Assembly (NCBI RefSeq): GCF_006636215.1
Contig: NZ_VIFM01000050.1
Location: forward strand, 1-53,326
DNA: 53,326 nt
Reading direction: 5' to 3'
From: Myxococcus llanfairpwllgwyngyllgogerychwyrndrobwllllantysiliogogogochensis
Lineage (GTDB): Bacteria; Myxococcota; Myxococcia; Myxococcales; Myxococcaceae
The position numbers and the translations under genes are program-made. Of the stretch, positions 27,745-34,620 are shown piece by piece. Below the pieces are notes generated by a model. The model saw nothing but the letters and a program-made list of their open reading frames with translations, was not told the origin of the DNA and did no database searches. Positions within the stretch are counted from its first letter, which is position 1. Each line of letters starts with the position of its first letter.

Positions 27745-28728
27745 TCACGCCGGAAGCGTGCCCTCGCCCGTGGAGAGGGTGTTCATGAAGTCCTTCACCT
27801 TCGTCACGTAGGTCGCGTCGCCCGTGCCGGCGGGAATCGCGTTCGCGTTGTTGCGGTCCACGCCGTTCGGCCCGGAGTTGTAGGCGCGCAACGCCAGGTC
27901 CCAACCTCCGAACTGCTCCTTCATGTCCTTCATGTAGCAGGCGCCCGCGAGGATGTTGGTCTCCGGGTCGGAGAGGTTCTTCCCCTGCAGCTCGGGGTGC
28001 TTCGCCTGCAGCTCCTTGAAGGTGTTGGGGTTCACCTGCATCAGGCCGGTGTCCGTCAGGCCATTGCCGCCGTTGGTGGAGATGGCATCCAGGTTGCCAC
28101 GCGACTCCTGCCAGATTTGCGCGGCCAGCATCTCCGCGGGCACGCCCGTCTTGGCCGCCGCGGACTCGATGGTGCTCCGCAGCTTCTCCAGGCCCGGAGG
28201 CAGGTTGCCACCCAGCTTCTTCCCGCCCTCGACGCTCGGCGCGGCACCAGGGCTCGCCGCCGCGCTGGGGCTCGCCGCCGCGCTGGGGCTCGCCGCCGCG
28301 CTGGGGCTCGCCGCCGCGCTGGGGCTCGCCGCCGCGCTGGGAGCCACCGGGCTGGGATTCAGGTCCAGGGGAGGCCGTCCCGAGGACGCCTGCGGAGAGA
28401 AGCCACTGTCACCGAAGCACGAACCCTGGGACGTGCCCTTGGAACCTTGGGGCGCCTGCACGCCGCCCTTCTCGGCGATCTGCGACATCACCTGCACGAG
28501 CGTGTTCATCACCGACAGGGTGCTCTCCAGCAGCTTGCCCAGATGCGCCTTCCCCCCACTGCCCAGGTCGAAGCCGTCCTGCTGGAGCGCGGCCAGGCCG
28601 GGAGCCAGCTTCACGCCCGAGCCCACCGACGGACTGAAGGAGGAGGACTCCACGCCGCCGCTGCGAAGAGGCGAGGCGCTGGGACGGGAGACAGGCGTGG
28701 CGGCGTTGTGCAGGGGAGCGATGCTCAT
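27745..28728 (-). CDS. Lytic transglycosylase (SLT fold) with variable repeat linker
   Basis: 327 residues from ATG 28728, with GAGGG eight bases upstream. The N-terminal 150 residues are Ser/Gly-rich without a clear signal peptide. A linker of SPSAAA repeats follows. The C-terminal domain (about 200-315) is an SLT lysozyme fold: catalytic Glu in QIWQESRGNLDAIS, then GLTDTGLMQVNPNTFKEL, DPETNILAGACYMKDM and LALRAYNSGPNGVD. It should cleave the glycan of peptidoglycan. Absence of a classical signal suggests secretion by a dedicated route or loading into a machine; phage and secretion-associated transglycosylases share this trait. Confidence 0.88.
   Translation of the reverse strand: MSIAPLHNAATPVSRPSASPLRSGGVESSSFSPSVGSGVKLAPGLAALQQDGFDLGSGGKAHLGKLLESTLSVMNTLVQVMSQIAEKGGVQAPQGSKGTSQGSCFGDSGFSPQASSGRPPLDLNPSPVAPSAAASPSAAASPSAAASPSAAASPSAAASPGAAPSVEGGKKLGGNLPPGLEKLRSTIESAAAKTGVPAEMLAAQIWQESRGNLDAISTNGGNGLTDTGLMQVNPNTFKELQAKHPELQGKNLSDPETNILAGACYMKDMKEQFGGWDLALRAYNSGPNGVDRNNANAIPAGTGDATYVTKVKDFMNTLSTGEGTLPA
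28250..28339 (-). repeat. 18-bp tandem repeat (five copies) coding for SPSAAA
   Basis: Five nearly exact 18-base units lie in the linker of the transglycosylase and encode Ser-Pro-Ser-Ala-Ala-Ala. The near identity suggests recent slippage, so copy number should vary between strains. Confidence 0.9.
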
Positions 28729-28935
28729 GACGAGACCCTCGGGGGATGGGAGGCGGATTGATGCGACCCAGGACCCCATAGCAGCGCGTGTGCCAGCTCC
28801 CGCGATGAGGCGAGAGACAGACAACCCATGGATTTTCCAAAGAGGCGCGGGCCCTCGGATGACGCCAGCGCAGCGCAGCCTGATGACGGCTGTCATCAGC
28901 CGATGGTCCGCGTCATCAGGGGCGAGCTCAGCCCA

Positions 28936-29838
28936 TCACTCCGCCGCGACTCGAGTTCCGGTCGAGGGCGGCACGAGGATGTCCATCCACTCGCCATAGG
29001 CCTCCGCGGGCGCGCCGCTCCCCTGGAACTCGCGCACGGAGCTCAAGAACTTCCGCCAGTGGTCCCCCACGACGGCGTCCAGCCAGTTCTCCTGGCTGTA
29101 GGCCAGCAGGCTCCCCGCGGCCTGGATGGCCGGGGCGTCCGGCCTGACGGCGAGGATGACAGCGAGCGAGTGGCTCTCCGCGCCAGGCACGCGGCTCGGT
29201 GCGGACGCATCCAGCCGCCAGCACGCCGCCGTGTCTCCGAGCGCCTCCGCCTTCACACACGTGCGGACCGCGTCGTGGAGAGAGGGCCGCGGGCCCGGCT
29301 TCCCATAGAACTCCACCGCGACCTCCGCCGCCCGCCGCGCCTTGGGCATCGGCAGCACGAGCCGCGCCTGGCGCAACGATTCGAGCTGGAGCGAGCCCCG
29401 CTGCTCCGCGCACGCCTTCACCTGTGCGCTGGCCTCCGGCAACACCTCGAGCACGCGAAAGGCATCGGGACACGTCTCGTACAGGCTGAACTCCACGACG
29501 CACTCGAAGCGAGCGAAGCCCTGCTCCCGCTTCGGGAACAGCGACAGGCCAAACTCCACCCGCCACGGTGAGTACCCCTCCGGGCACACGACGTCCGTCC
29601 CTCCATACGGCGTCACCATCAGCTCGTCGTGGAATGCCACCAGGTCCGCGCAGGCCCGCTGGCGCAGGGCGAGGAACGTCTCCTTCAGCCATGCCTTCTC
29701 GGCGGGGGTGTCGAGCCGGCCGCTCAGCAGGAACGCGTCATGCACGGTCTCATCCCACTGCCCCAGACAGTCCAGCGGCGGGCGCTTCTCCAGGAACCTG
29801 TCGAGGGGCCTGCTCTGGAACTCACGGGGGTCGGACAT
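28936..29838 (-). CDS. Conserved-looking soluble protein of unknown function
   Basis: 300 residues from ATG 29838. No signal peptide or membrane segment is present. The sequence alternates helices and strands with notable segments CLGQWDETVHDAFLLSGRL, PWRVEFGLSLFPKREQGFAR and ACWRLDASAPSRV, and good codon bias through its length, so it is a real gene. I do not recognise the family. It is not tightly linked to its neighbours. Confidence 0.75.
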   Translation of the reverse strand: MSDPREFQSRPLDRFLEKRPPLDCLGQWDETVHDAFLLSGRLDTPAEKAWLKETFLALRQRACADLVAFHDELMVTPYGGTDVVCPEGYSPWRVEFGLSLFPKREQGFARFECVVEFSLYETCPDAFRVLEVLPEASAQVKACAEQRGSLQLESLRQARLVLPMPKARRAAEVAVEFYGKPGPRPSLHDAVRTCVKAEALGDTAACWRLDASAPSRVPGAESHSLAVILAVRPDAPAIQAAGSLLAYSQENWLDAVVGDHWRKFLSSVREFQGSGAPAEAYGEWMDILVPPSTGTRVAAE

Positions 29839-29909
29839 GCGGCTCCTCGCTCGGGCAGCGGGCTGGAGCCATCATGCAATGCATCACCCACCGCGCGCAG
29901 CAGGAGGCC

Positions 29910-30518
29910 TCAGGGGTACGTCACGCTGAAGGTCGCCGGCCCCTTCAGGAACGTCAGGCCTTCATCGGAGCGACAGCCATTGTCGATGTCCGTGCTCAGG
30001 AACGTTGTGGTCCGCACCGCCGTGGCGCCCTGGAACTTCCCGGACAGCACCTTCCCCGTCTGCGTGACGAGCGTCGTCGCGTCCTGCACGGAGACGTGCG
30101 ACTGGCTCATCAGCACCGTGGACGTCTCCGTCGTGTTCCACGTCACCACCTGCCGTCCTGCTCCGGCTCTCGCCAGGTCCGCGCAGGAGATGCCTCGCAC
30201 CAGGCTCGGTGCCTCCGAGCCCAGCGTCGCCGACGTCACCGCCGAGCCGAGCACCGTCACGCAGTTGCTCACCGTCGCCTGGAACGACACCGCGCTGTCC
30301 CGAGGCGACACCTTCACCCCCGTGCCGTACTTCGCCTCGCCGTGTCCGATGGGACAGGTGATGAGCACCTTCTCCGGAGGCCGCTCAATCGTCATGCCTC
30401 CGGACTCCTGTCCCTCCAGCGTCCCACGGCCCTGGCGTCCTCCTCCGTCCCCACAGGCCAGCGGCCCACAGAGCCCGACGAGCACGAGCCCCCTCACACC
30501 CCATGACGTCGCACGCAT
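29910..30518 (-). CDS. Secreted four-cysteine protein, paralogue 1 (lipoprotein)
   Basis: 202 residues from ATG 30518 (AGGAGG six bases upstream). The signal ends at LACG-type lipobox PLAC. The mature domain of about 150 residues shares with the three genes upstream a fixed order: TCPIG, a strand block, VSNCVTVLG, ISCADL, VVTWNTTETST, SGKFQGATAVRT and DIDNGC, ending in GPATFSV. The four cysteines could form two disulfides in a beta-sandwich. Function unknown; from memory, similar secreted domains exist in actinobacteria. Confidence 0.83.
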   Translation of the reverse strand: MRATSWGVRGLVLVGLCGPLACGDGGGRQGRGTLEGQESGGMTIERPPEKVLITCPIGHGEAKYGTGVKVSPRDSAVSFQATVSNCVTVLGSAVTSATLGSEAPSLVRGISCADLARAGAGRQVVTWNTTETSTVLMSQSHVSVQDATTLVTQTGKVLSGKFQGATAVRTTTFLSTDIDNGCRSDEGLTFLKGPATFSVTYP

Positions 30519-30545
30519 GAGCACCCTCCTGATTCGTCCAACGAC

Positions 30546-31163
30546 TCACGTCATCGTGCGGATGAGCTCGAGCGTGGACGGCCCGCTCAGCCAGATGAGC
30601 CCGCCCGGCGACGCACAACCCTTCTCGATGTCCGAGTTGAGATACGTCACCGTCCAGATGGCCGTGGCCTCCGCGAAGGCGCCCGACTCCACGGTGCCCG
30701 TCAGCGTGAAGACCGTCAGCGGCCCCTGAGCCAGCTCCCGCGACTGACTGAACACCAGCGTGGACGTCTCACCCGTGTTCCACGTCACCACCTGGCGCAC
30801 CGTGCGCGGCGTCAGCAGGTCCGCGCACGAGTAGCCCGCGAGCAGGCTCGAGTCGAGCGGCAGGCGCGCGGACACCACCGAGGACGCGGGGATGGTCACA
30901 CAGTTGCTCAACGTCGTGGCCCCCGCCACCGTCACGTCCTTCGTCACCTCGCTGAGCCCCGGCAGGTACGACGCCTGGGTGATGCCGACAGGACAGGTGA
31001 CGACGACGGGCCCCGGGCTGTCGGAGCGCGGCGGGGCCACAGCCGCCCCGGGCTCCCGGGGCTCATGCCCCTCCTCGCCACTCTCCGCCGACACATCAAA
31101 GGTCGAGGTGAGGGCGAGTGCGGAAAGAAGGACCACCACCGCCGCCGACAGACTTCTGCGCAT
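30546..31163 (-). CDS. Secreted four-cysteine protein, paralogue 2
   Basis: 205 residues from ATG 31163 (GGGAG five bases upstream). The type I signal MRRSLSAAVVVLLSALALTS differs from the lipoprotein signals of its paralogues, so this copy may be soluble in the periplasm or medium. The domain carries TCPVGITQASYLPGL, LSNCVT, YSCADLL, VVTWNTGETSTLVFSQ, LTGTVESGAF and DIEKGC, then LSGPSTLEL. It lies 27 bases upstream of paralogue 1 and both probably share a transcript. Confidence 0.83.
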   Translation of the reverse strand: MRRSLSAAVVVLLSALALTSTFDVSAESGEEGHEPREPGAAVAPPRSDSPGPVVVTCPVGITQASYLPGLSEVTKDVTVAGATTLSNCVTIPASSVVSARLPLDSSLLAGYSCADLLTPRTVRQVVTWNTGETSTLVFSQSRELAQGPLTVFTLTGTVESGAFAEATAIWTVTYLNSDIEKGCASPGGLIWLSGPSTLELIRTMT

Positions 31164-31419
31164 TGCCGCTCCCGATAACGCTTCCGTTGCCGAGATAGGG
31201 AGCCACCGCGCACACGCCCATCCGCGAAATACGACAAGGGACGCTGGGAGACGCTCACACCTCCCCGCGAGCACGGGGCGGTGTGCCGCACCTCGCACGG
31301 GAAATGTCGGACACCAACGTCCACGCCCGGCCTGTCGGAACGGACACAGCAGCGCGCGAGTGCGGCGTCGTGAGGCCATGAGCGCGCCACCACGACACCG
31401 ACTCACGCGCCCAGCGGAT

Positions 31420-32016
31420 TCAGAGCAGCTTCGTCAGGGTGAGCGTCGTGAGGCCGGAGAGCGAGGTGAGCCCTTCGGGGGACGCGCAGCCATCCTCCAA
31501 GTCCAAGGTGACATAGGTGATGGTCCGGACCGCAATCGAGTCGACGAACTTTCCAGAGAGCACGGTGCCCGTCAGCGTGAAGACGGACAGCGTGTCCTGC
31601 ACGCCCACGCGGAGCTGGGTGAAGACCATCGTCGAGGACTCCCCCGTGTTCCACGTCACCGTCTGGGTGACCGTCCTGGGCAGCAGCAGGTCCCCGCACG
31701 AAAAGCCCTGCACCACGCCCGACGTCAGGCTGCTGGTGCCCGATGTCACCGGGTCACCCAGCACCGTCACGCAGTTGCTGAAGGTCGCCTGACCCGACAC
31801 CGTGACATTCTGGGGCGTGTTCTTCAGCCCCGGCGAGTAGGAGGCCTGACTCGTTCCCACCGGACAGGTGACGAGGACGAGGCCCAAATCCAGCGCCGCC
31901 TCCGAAGTCTCCGCCGAGGAACCCTCATCTGGTGCCGCGAGCACGCGCTCTTCCACGCCCCCACACCCGAGCATCAGCAGGACACACGCCATCAACAGAC
32001 ACGCCGTTCGTCGCAT
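31420..32016 (-). CDS. Secreted four-cysteine protein, paralogue 3 (lipoprotein)
   Basis: 198 residues from ATG 32016, with GGAGG six bases upstream. The lipoprotein signal is MRRTACLLMACVLLMLGC. The domain has TCPVGTSQASYSPGL, FSNCVTVLG, FSCGDLLLP, VTWNTGESSTMVFTQ, LTGTVLSGKF and LEDGCASPEGL. It is the product of the tandem duplication with paralogue 4. Upstream DNA holds a fragment of the mbnH-like gene, not a promoter I can identify. Confidence 0.85.
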   Translation of the reverse strand: MRRTACLLMACVLLMLGCGGVEERVLAAPDEGSSAETSEAALDLGLVLVTCPVGTSQASYSPGLKNTPQNVTVSGQATFSNCVTVLGDPVTSGTSSLTSGVVQGFSCGDLLLPRTVTQTVTWNTGESSTMVFTQLRVGVQDTLSVFTLTGTVLSGKFVDSIAVRTITYVTLDLEDGCASPEGLTSLSGLTTLTLTKLL

Positions 32017-32165
32017 GAACGCCTCCGTGAATGAGGCGTCCAGCGTATCCAGCGAGTCCATGCGAGCCGGCCCCCTGCCCCACGGGAACATGCGACCTTC
32101 CGCTACGCGACAGGCCGAGCGTTGGCCACGCGATGCTCCTCACCCCGCAGCCAACCCCGCAATCA

Positions 32166-32259
32166 CTCCCACGGGTTCGCGAACCGCGCGTCGCGCGTGA
32201 ACTCCACATCCGTGAGGCTCTTGAGGAACGCCACCAGGTCCGCGCGCTCCGACTCCGTC
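32166..32259 (-). pseudogene. Fragment 1 of the mbnH-like gene 3' end
   Basis: 94 bases match the last part of the mbnH-like gene at 47721-47814 with only two or three differences, same orientation, still reading as ADLVAFLKSLTDVEFTRDAR and then the C-terminal NPWE. No other part of that gene is present here. It lies in the first duplication unit. Confidence 0.88.
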
Positions 32260-32348
32260 GTTCGGGTTCGCCACAGGCCACCGTGGTTCCGTCCGGTGGT
32301 GAGGCCATGAGCGCGCCACCACGACACCGACTCACGCGCCCAGCGGCT

Positions 32349-32945
32349 TCAGAGCAGCTTCGTCAGGGTGAGCGTCGTGGGGCCGGAGAGCGAGGTGAGC
32401 CCTTCGGGGGACGTGCAGCCATTTTCCAGGTCGAGGGTGACATAGGTGATGGTCCGGACCGCGGTCGCGCCGACGAATTTCCCGGAGGCGACGGTGCCCG
32501 TCCGCGTCAAGACGGTCAGCGTGCCTTGCACGTCCAAGAGGAGCTGGGTGAGAACCAGCGTCGAGGACTCCCCCGTGTTCCACGTCACCGTCTGGGTGAC
32601 CGACGAGGGCTGCAGGAGGGCCACGCACGAAAGGTCCCGCACCACGACCGGCGCCAGGTTGGTCGTGCCGGACGTCACCGGGGCGCCGAGCACCGTCACG
32701 CAATTGCTGAAGGTCGCTGGACCCGACACCGTGACATCCTGGGGCGTGGGCTTCAGCCCCGGCGAGTAGAAGGCCTGACTCGTTCCCACCGGACAGGTGA
32801 CGAGGACGAGGCCCAAATCCAGCGCCGCCTCCGAAGTCTCCGCCGAGGAGCCCTCGTCTGGTGCCGCGAGCACTCGCTCTTCCACGCCACCACACCCGAG
32901 CATCAGCAGGACACACGCCTTCAACAGACACGCCGCTCGTCGCAT
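32349..32945 (-). CDS. Secreted four-cysteine protein, paralogue 4 (lipoprotein)
   Basis: 198 residues from ATG 32945 with GGAGG six bases upstream. Signal MRRAACLLKACVLLMLGC. The leader, linker and last 60 residues are almost identical to paralogue 3, whereas the middle (LAPVVVRDLSCVALLQPSSV) has changed most, suggesting diversifying pressure on one face of the domain. The four cysteines are kept. Confidence 0.85.
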   Translation of the reverse strand: MRRAACLLKACVLLMLGCGGVEERVLAAPDEGSSAETSEAALDLGLVLVTCPVGTSQAFYSPGLKPTPQDVTVSGPATFSNCVTVLGAPVTSGTTNLAPVVVRDLSCVALLQPSSVTQTVTWNTGESSTLVLTQLLLDVQGTLTVLTRTGTVASGKFVGATAVRTITYVTLDLENGCTSPEGLTSLSGPTTLTLTKLL

Positions 32946-33082
32946 GAACGCCTCCGTGAATGAGGCGTCCAGCGTACCCAGCGAGTCCATGCGAGCCGGC
33001 CCCCTGCCCCTCGGGAACAGGCGACCTTCCGCTACGTGACAGGCCGAGCGTTGGCCACGCGATGCTCCTCACCCCGCAATCA

Positions 33083-33145
33083 CTCCCACGGGTTCGCGAA
33101 CCGCGCGTCGCGCGTGAACTCCACATCCGTGAGGCTCTTGAGGAA
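33083..33145 (-). pseudogene. Fragment 2 of the mbnH-like gene 3' end; left island boundary
   Basis: 63 bases repeat the end of the mbnH-like gene (compare 47721-47783). Similarity stops abruptly at 33145, 15 bases before the stop codon of the Sit-type toxin gene. With the intact copy at 47.7 kb it forms a direct repeat around the island. Confidence 0.88.
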
Positions 33146-33160
33146 GCGTCGCTCCACCCG

Positions 33161-34471
33161 CTACTCCTCGGCATCCGACGTAACGAGCGTCCGCAGCTCC
33201 GTCCCCTTCGTGACGAGTTCCCGAGCAATCCGGGCGAGTTCGCGCGTCAACGCGCCCCGACACCCGGCGATATCTCGGCAACCTCGCGTCGCGTCGTCCA
33301 GCAGTTCGAAGACCCGCGCATGGTAGGCCTCCGGGTGGGACCCTCGATGTCCCTTGATTCGAATCAGGTTCGCTGGGTCCTCCGGGCGCATCCCCCCCTT
33401 GCCGAAGAGTTCCTGGCAGCGCTGTGCCCACGGGCCGCCATCCGATTCAGCGGCCGTGCCCTTGCCCGCGCAGATGGGGTGCACCGCCCCTTCCGCGTCC
33501 CCCTGGATGCCACCCACCGTCCCCATGGGAGCCGCCCCAGGTCCCATCGCGACCGCGGCGACCGCCGTTGGCGCGAGCATCACTTTCAGCTCTCCTCCGG
33601 ACGTGAGTGCAATCGACCGGACGTCTCCGGACAGGGCTCCCACAAGCTGAAAGCCCGCTTCCGTCTGGGCGCGTATCGCGGCTTGAGCAAAACCCGGCAT
33701 CTTCGGTCCCCGCGTCGTCATGGCATTCCTCCCGCCGAGCACTGACAGAGAGACCACCACCAGGACTCGGGCTCCGTTGTCGCCCAGCACATTGCCGAAG
33801 CGATGTCCGACGCGCTCCAGCTCCTCGAAGCTCGCCGCGTCCCGGGACTCTTCCACCAGCCGCGAGAAGCCCTGCCCGAGCTTCCAGACGGGTTCCGTCC
33901 CGAGATACGCAATCAACGAGGCTGCCCAGGCGAGCGAGATGGGCTTCGTCATGGGCTCGGGAGCCACCAACGTCTTCAGTGCCGTCCCGGACATCGTCGT
34001 CACCAGGCCCCGCAGGGCCGCGACATTCACCGTGTCGCGGAGGTCCTCCTCGATGTCATCCCAGGCGCCATCGAACGCGAAGTAGAGCGCGAGCATCCTG
34101 CGCTCCATCGGCCCCAGCGTGAGCCCACCGGTCATCATGCCCAGGCAGCCCATCGGGTCCTCCTGCCGATGACAGATGCGCTCATGGGCCGACGAGACGG
34201 CCCGCCCGAGCGCTCCGTCGCCGCCGCTCCCGTGGGACACGCTCGAGGAGCGACGATCCTCCTGGTCGACCTCCTTGAACACGGCGTCCAGGCGCAGGTC
34301 GGGCACGAGCCGCGCGACGGCACCCTTGAACTCCTCCTCGTCCATCTCGACAGGCTCTGTCTCGATGGGCGTATATGCGATTGATTTGCCCCCTCCCGTA
34401 TCCAGACGGACGACACGGGTCGACGCGCAGCCGCTCGCCAGCAGCAGCGCAAGAACTCCCAATGCTCTCAT
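33161..34471 (-). CDS. Sit-type lipoprotein toxin (SitA5-like), no immunity gene seen
   Basis: 436 residues from ATG 34471; signal MRALGVLALLLASGC with lipobox ASGC. The long conserved middle (EEEFKGAVARLVPDLRLDAV, PMERRMLALYFAFDGAWDDI, RFGNVLGDNGARVLVV) is the delivery part seen in SitA5-family swarm-inhibition toxins, which move between myxobacterial siblings by TraA/TraB outer-membrane exchange. The C-terminal 90 residues have GHRGSHPEAYHARVFELLDD, like AHH/HNH nuclease toxins. The stop lies 15 bases from the mbnH fragment, where an immunity gene would be expected. Family names come from memory of similar proteins; the nuclease reading is inference. Confidence 0.78.
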   Translation of the reverse strand: MRALGVLALLLASGCASTRVVRLDTGGGKSIAYTPIETEPVEMDEEEFKGAVARLVPDLRLDAVFKEVDQEDRRSSSVSHGSGGDGALGRAVSSAHERICHRQEDPMGCLGMMTGGLTLGPMERRMLALYFAFDGAWDDIEEDLRDTVNVAALRGLVTTMSGTALKTLVAPEPMTKPISLAWAASLIAYLGTEPVWKLGQGFSRLVEESRDAASFEELERVGHRFGNVLGDNGARVLVVVSLSVLGGRNAMTTRGPKMPGFAQAAIRAQTEAGFQLVGALSGDVRSIALTSGGELKVMLAPTAVAAVAMGPGAAPMGTVGGIQGDAEGAVHPICAGKGTAAESDGGPWAQRCQELFGKGGMRPEDPANLIRIKGHRGSHPEAYHARVFELLDDATRGCRDIAGCRGALTRELARIARELVTKGTELRTLVTSDAEE

Positions 34472-34530
34472 GGATGGCCCCTGAAGACAGCCGCCAGCGC
34501 ATCGACGAGCGATGCGCCTCATCTCCGCGG

Positions 34531-34620
34531 ATGACACCCGAAGGCACCGGGGATGGACATCCCCCTCAGGAGGTATTGCATCGAGGCACGGGCGTCATGG
34601 CGCGCCGCCGCGCCTTCACG
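34531..34620 (+). mobile_element. IS3-family left-end remnant A
   Basis: About 88 bases match remnant B at 45401-45488 in the same orientation at over 80 per cent identity. The conserved part holds CCCCCTCAGGAGGTATTGC followed by an ATG (34597) that reads MARRRAFTP, the typical opening of IS3-family OrfA (MARRRKFTPEFK). The element is cut at about 34620, where the helicase gene's end begins; the remnant supplies the last codons and stop of the helicase. Confidence 0.7.

Larger units (their letters stand above)
31370..33145. repeat. Tandem duplication of about 850 bp
   Basis: About 31370-32226 and 32299-33145 are direct repeats with an offset of about 929 bases. Each unit holds one four-cysteine lipoprotein gene, its leader region and a fragment of the 3' end of the mbnH-like gene. 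Differences are scattered single bases plus a short deletion near 33079, so the duplication is not brand new. Confidence 0.85.

Noticed and set aside
28250..28339. Possible CRISPR-like array
   Set aside because: The units are contiguous 18-mers without spacers and lie in frame inside a coding sequence; the same applies to the arrays at 8552 and 50696.
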